Part shown: one piece after another, positions 4,957 to 5,951 of the stretch
Position numbering within the stretch: the first letter of the stretch is position 1
How the letters are laid out: each line of letters begins with the position of its first letter
DNA from: Bifidobacteriaceae bacterium
Lineage (GTDB): Bacteria > Actinomycetota > Actinomycetes > Actinomycetales > WQXJ01
Reading direction: 5' to 3'
Assembly (NCBI GenBank): GCA_031265345.1
Contig: JAISCU010000214.1
Coordinates: 1 to 5,951, forward strand
Length of the DNA: 5,951 nt
Position numbers and translations under genes: made by a program
Notes under the pieces: model-generated
What the model was told of the DNA's origin: nothing
The model's database searches: none
Seen by the model: only the letters and a program-made list of their open reading frames with translations

Positions 4957-5951
4957 GTGTTCGATCCAGACGAAGGAGAGCTTGTTGCCAACAGACGGCT
5001 CGCGGACCCGACCGTGCCGCCCGGCTTCACGCCGAACGTCGAGCACCGGCGGGTCGCCGCGCCCGGTTCGCAGAACACTTTGGCGCACGATGCCGCGCAG
5101 CCGTCCGTTCCCGCACCGTCAAGCCCCCCGTCACCAGGCTTCGCGCCACCCGCTCCCGCGCCGCAGCCCACCGGCGTCCCGCGCCGCAAGAACCGTCTGC
5201 TCACAGGGCTGATCGCAGCTGGCGCGGCGGCCTCGCTCACCTTGATGGGCACAGGCTGGTGGCTGAATTCCAGGGAAGGCGGCGCGGGCTCGGGCATTTC
5301 GACACCGGCGGGCCCGGCGCAGACCAGCACCCAAAGCGACGAGTCTCCCGCCTCGGAACAGGAACGAACGGACCAGGCCACGGTGGAACCGGCAGTCGAA
5401 GGCGTCTGGTCGCCGCCGATCTTCGCGCCGGATGTCGTTGAACAGCCAACTCGCAGCACGCAACTCGACTCCCGCGAGGTACTGGACGGCGAGTTCATGG
5501 TCACACTGTTCGCCGACCCGTTGGACCCGGAGACGGGATTGGCGCTCGGCTACACCCCGGTCCAAAGTGAGAATCAGGCCGGAAGAGGCGCGGCCGCGAT
5601 GGCCGCCTTCGACCTGACCACCGGCGAGCGGCGCTGGCAGGTCGATCTGCTCGCGGCCGCAGGCCTGTCCGGAGATGATGAGCTGGGGCCCGTTGGCGCG
5701 ATCCTGGACGGCGCGGGCCTGGTGCTCGTGTACCTGGCAGTGGAGCCGGAAGGCTTCGCCTACGCGGCCATCGACTCGCAGGGCCAGGTGGTTTCCACGA
5801 CCCAGGGCGGCCGCGGCCTGCTTGAGGCGAAAGGTGGCGTGGCCCTCGCGATAGAGGTTCCAGACGTGTTTGCCCAGTCTTTGACGGACTTGGGCACGGA
5901 GATTTGGCGAGCCGACTACGTGGGCTTGGGGAATTACGCCGATCCCCTGAT
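4957..5951 (+). CDS. Second membrane-anchored PQQ-like propeller protein, paralogue, partial (3' end outside window)
   Basis: An open frame runs from GTG 4957 to the window edge: 331 codons and no stop. It begins FDPDEGELVANRRLADP, matching the first paralogue, then jumps to a short segment (about 20-42) before the shared LAHDAAQPS. Roughly 28 residues are missing, and most of the variant leucine-rich domain is gone. It keeps a proline-rich linker (51-71), basic PRRKNR (75-80), a transmembrane helix (about 81-103) and a Ser/Thr/Glu-rich linker (105-148). The propeller start is nearly identical to the first copy: LGYTPVQSENQAGRG (197-211), AAFDLTTGERRWQVDLL (216-232), AAIDSQGQVVSTT (270-282) and SLTDLGTEIWRA (308-319). 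The N-terminus should be cytoplasmic and the propeller outside. Function is unknown. No frameshift is seen, so the domain loss looks like an in-frame change in a maintained gene. Confidence 0.82.
   Translation, partial: MFDPDEGELVANRRLADPTVPPGFTPNVEHRRVAAPGSQNTLAHDAAQPSVPAPSSPPSPGFAPPAPAPQPTGVPRRKNRLLTGLIAAGAAASLTLMGTGWWLNSREGGAGSGISTPAGPAQTSTQSDESPASEQERTDQATVEPAVEGVWSPPIFAPDVVEQPTRSTQLDSREVLDGEFMVTLFADPLDPETGLALGYTPVQSENQAGRGAAAMAAFDLTTGERRWQVDLLAAAGLSGDDELGPVGAILDGAGLVLVYLAVEPEGFAYAAIDSQGQVVSTTQGGRGLLEAKGGVALAIEVPDVFAQSLTDLGTEIWRADYVGLGNYADPL

Noticed and set aside
2877..5504. An 875-codon open frame on the minus strand.
   Set aside because: It lies antisense to the permease end and both propeller genes. 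Its low-complexity Arg/Gly/Pro-rich translation is typical of antisense frames in high-GC DNA, while the plus-strand frames carry recognisable domains and ribosome binding sites.

Overview
The window is high-GC bacterial DNA whose coding frames strongly prefer G or C at the third codon position. The short VapBC operon, the apparently leaderless GTG starts and the membrane-anchored PQQ-propeller proteins with a variant leucine-rich N-terminus all point to an actinobacterium (Actinomycetota). The genus cannot be named from the sequence.

Left part (1-1069). Positions 1-115 hold no gene I can support. Positions 115-256 are a tandem array of a 49-bp unit built on an imperfect palindrome with core AAGTCTCCAGACGACTT. 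A type II toxin-antitoxin operon follows: a ribbon-helix-helix VapB antitoxin (349-594) and a PIN-domain VapC toxin (594-1025), overlapping by one base in TAGTG. A further palindrome copy (1037-1067) lies just past vapC.

Middle (1037-2119). A minus-strand gene (1075-1842) encodes a REP-associated tyrosine transposase (RAYT, Y1/HUH fold) with an extra C-terminal helix-turn-helix region. Copies of the same palindrome lie on both sides: one 7 bp beyond its stop codon, and three in the opposite orientation (1988-2096) upstream of its start. The simplest reading is that the RAYT is or was the enzyme that disseminated this repeat, so 115-2101 is a small REP/RAYT island with a toxin-antitoxin operon inside it.

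Right part (2120-5951). A TauE/SafE-family membrane permease starts at a GTG just beyond the last repeat copy. Two tandem paralogous genes follow. Each encodes a cytoplasmic N-terminus, a proline-rich linker, one transmembrane helix and an extracytoplasmic PQQ-like beta-propeller. The first (2979-4847) is complete and keeps a variant leucine-rich repeat domain. The second (4957 to beyond the window end) has lost most of that domain but keeps a matching promoter/leader/Shine-Dalgarno layout. Their role is unknown; surface sensing or scaffolding is only a guess.

The strongest lead is the pairing of an actinobacterial RAYT with its palindromic repeat family, repeats of that family enclosing a VapBC operon. 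The second is the duplicated propeller pair with domain loss in one copy.
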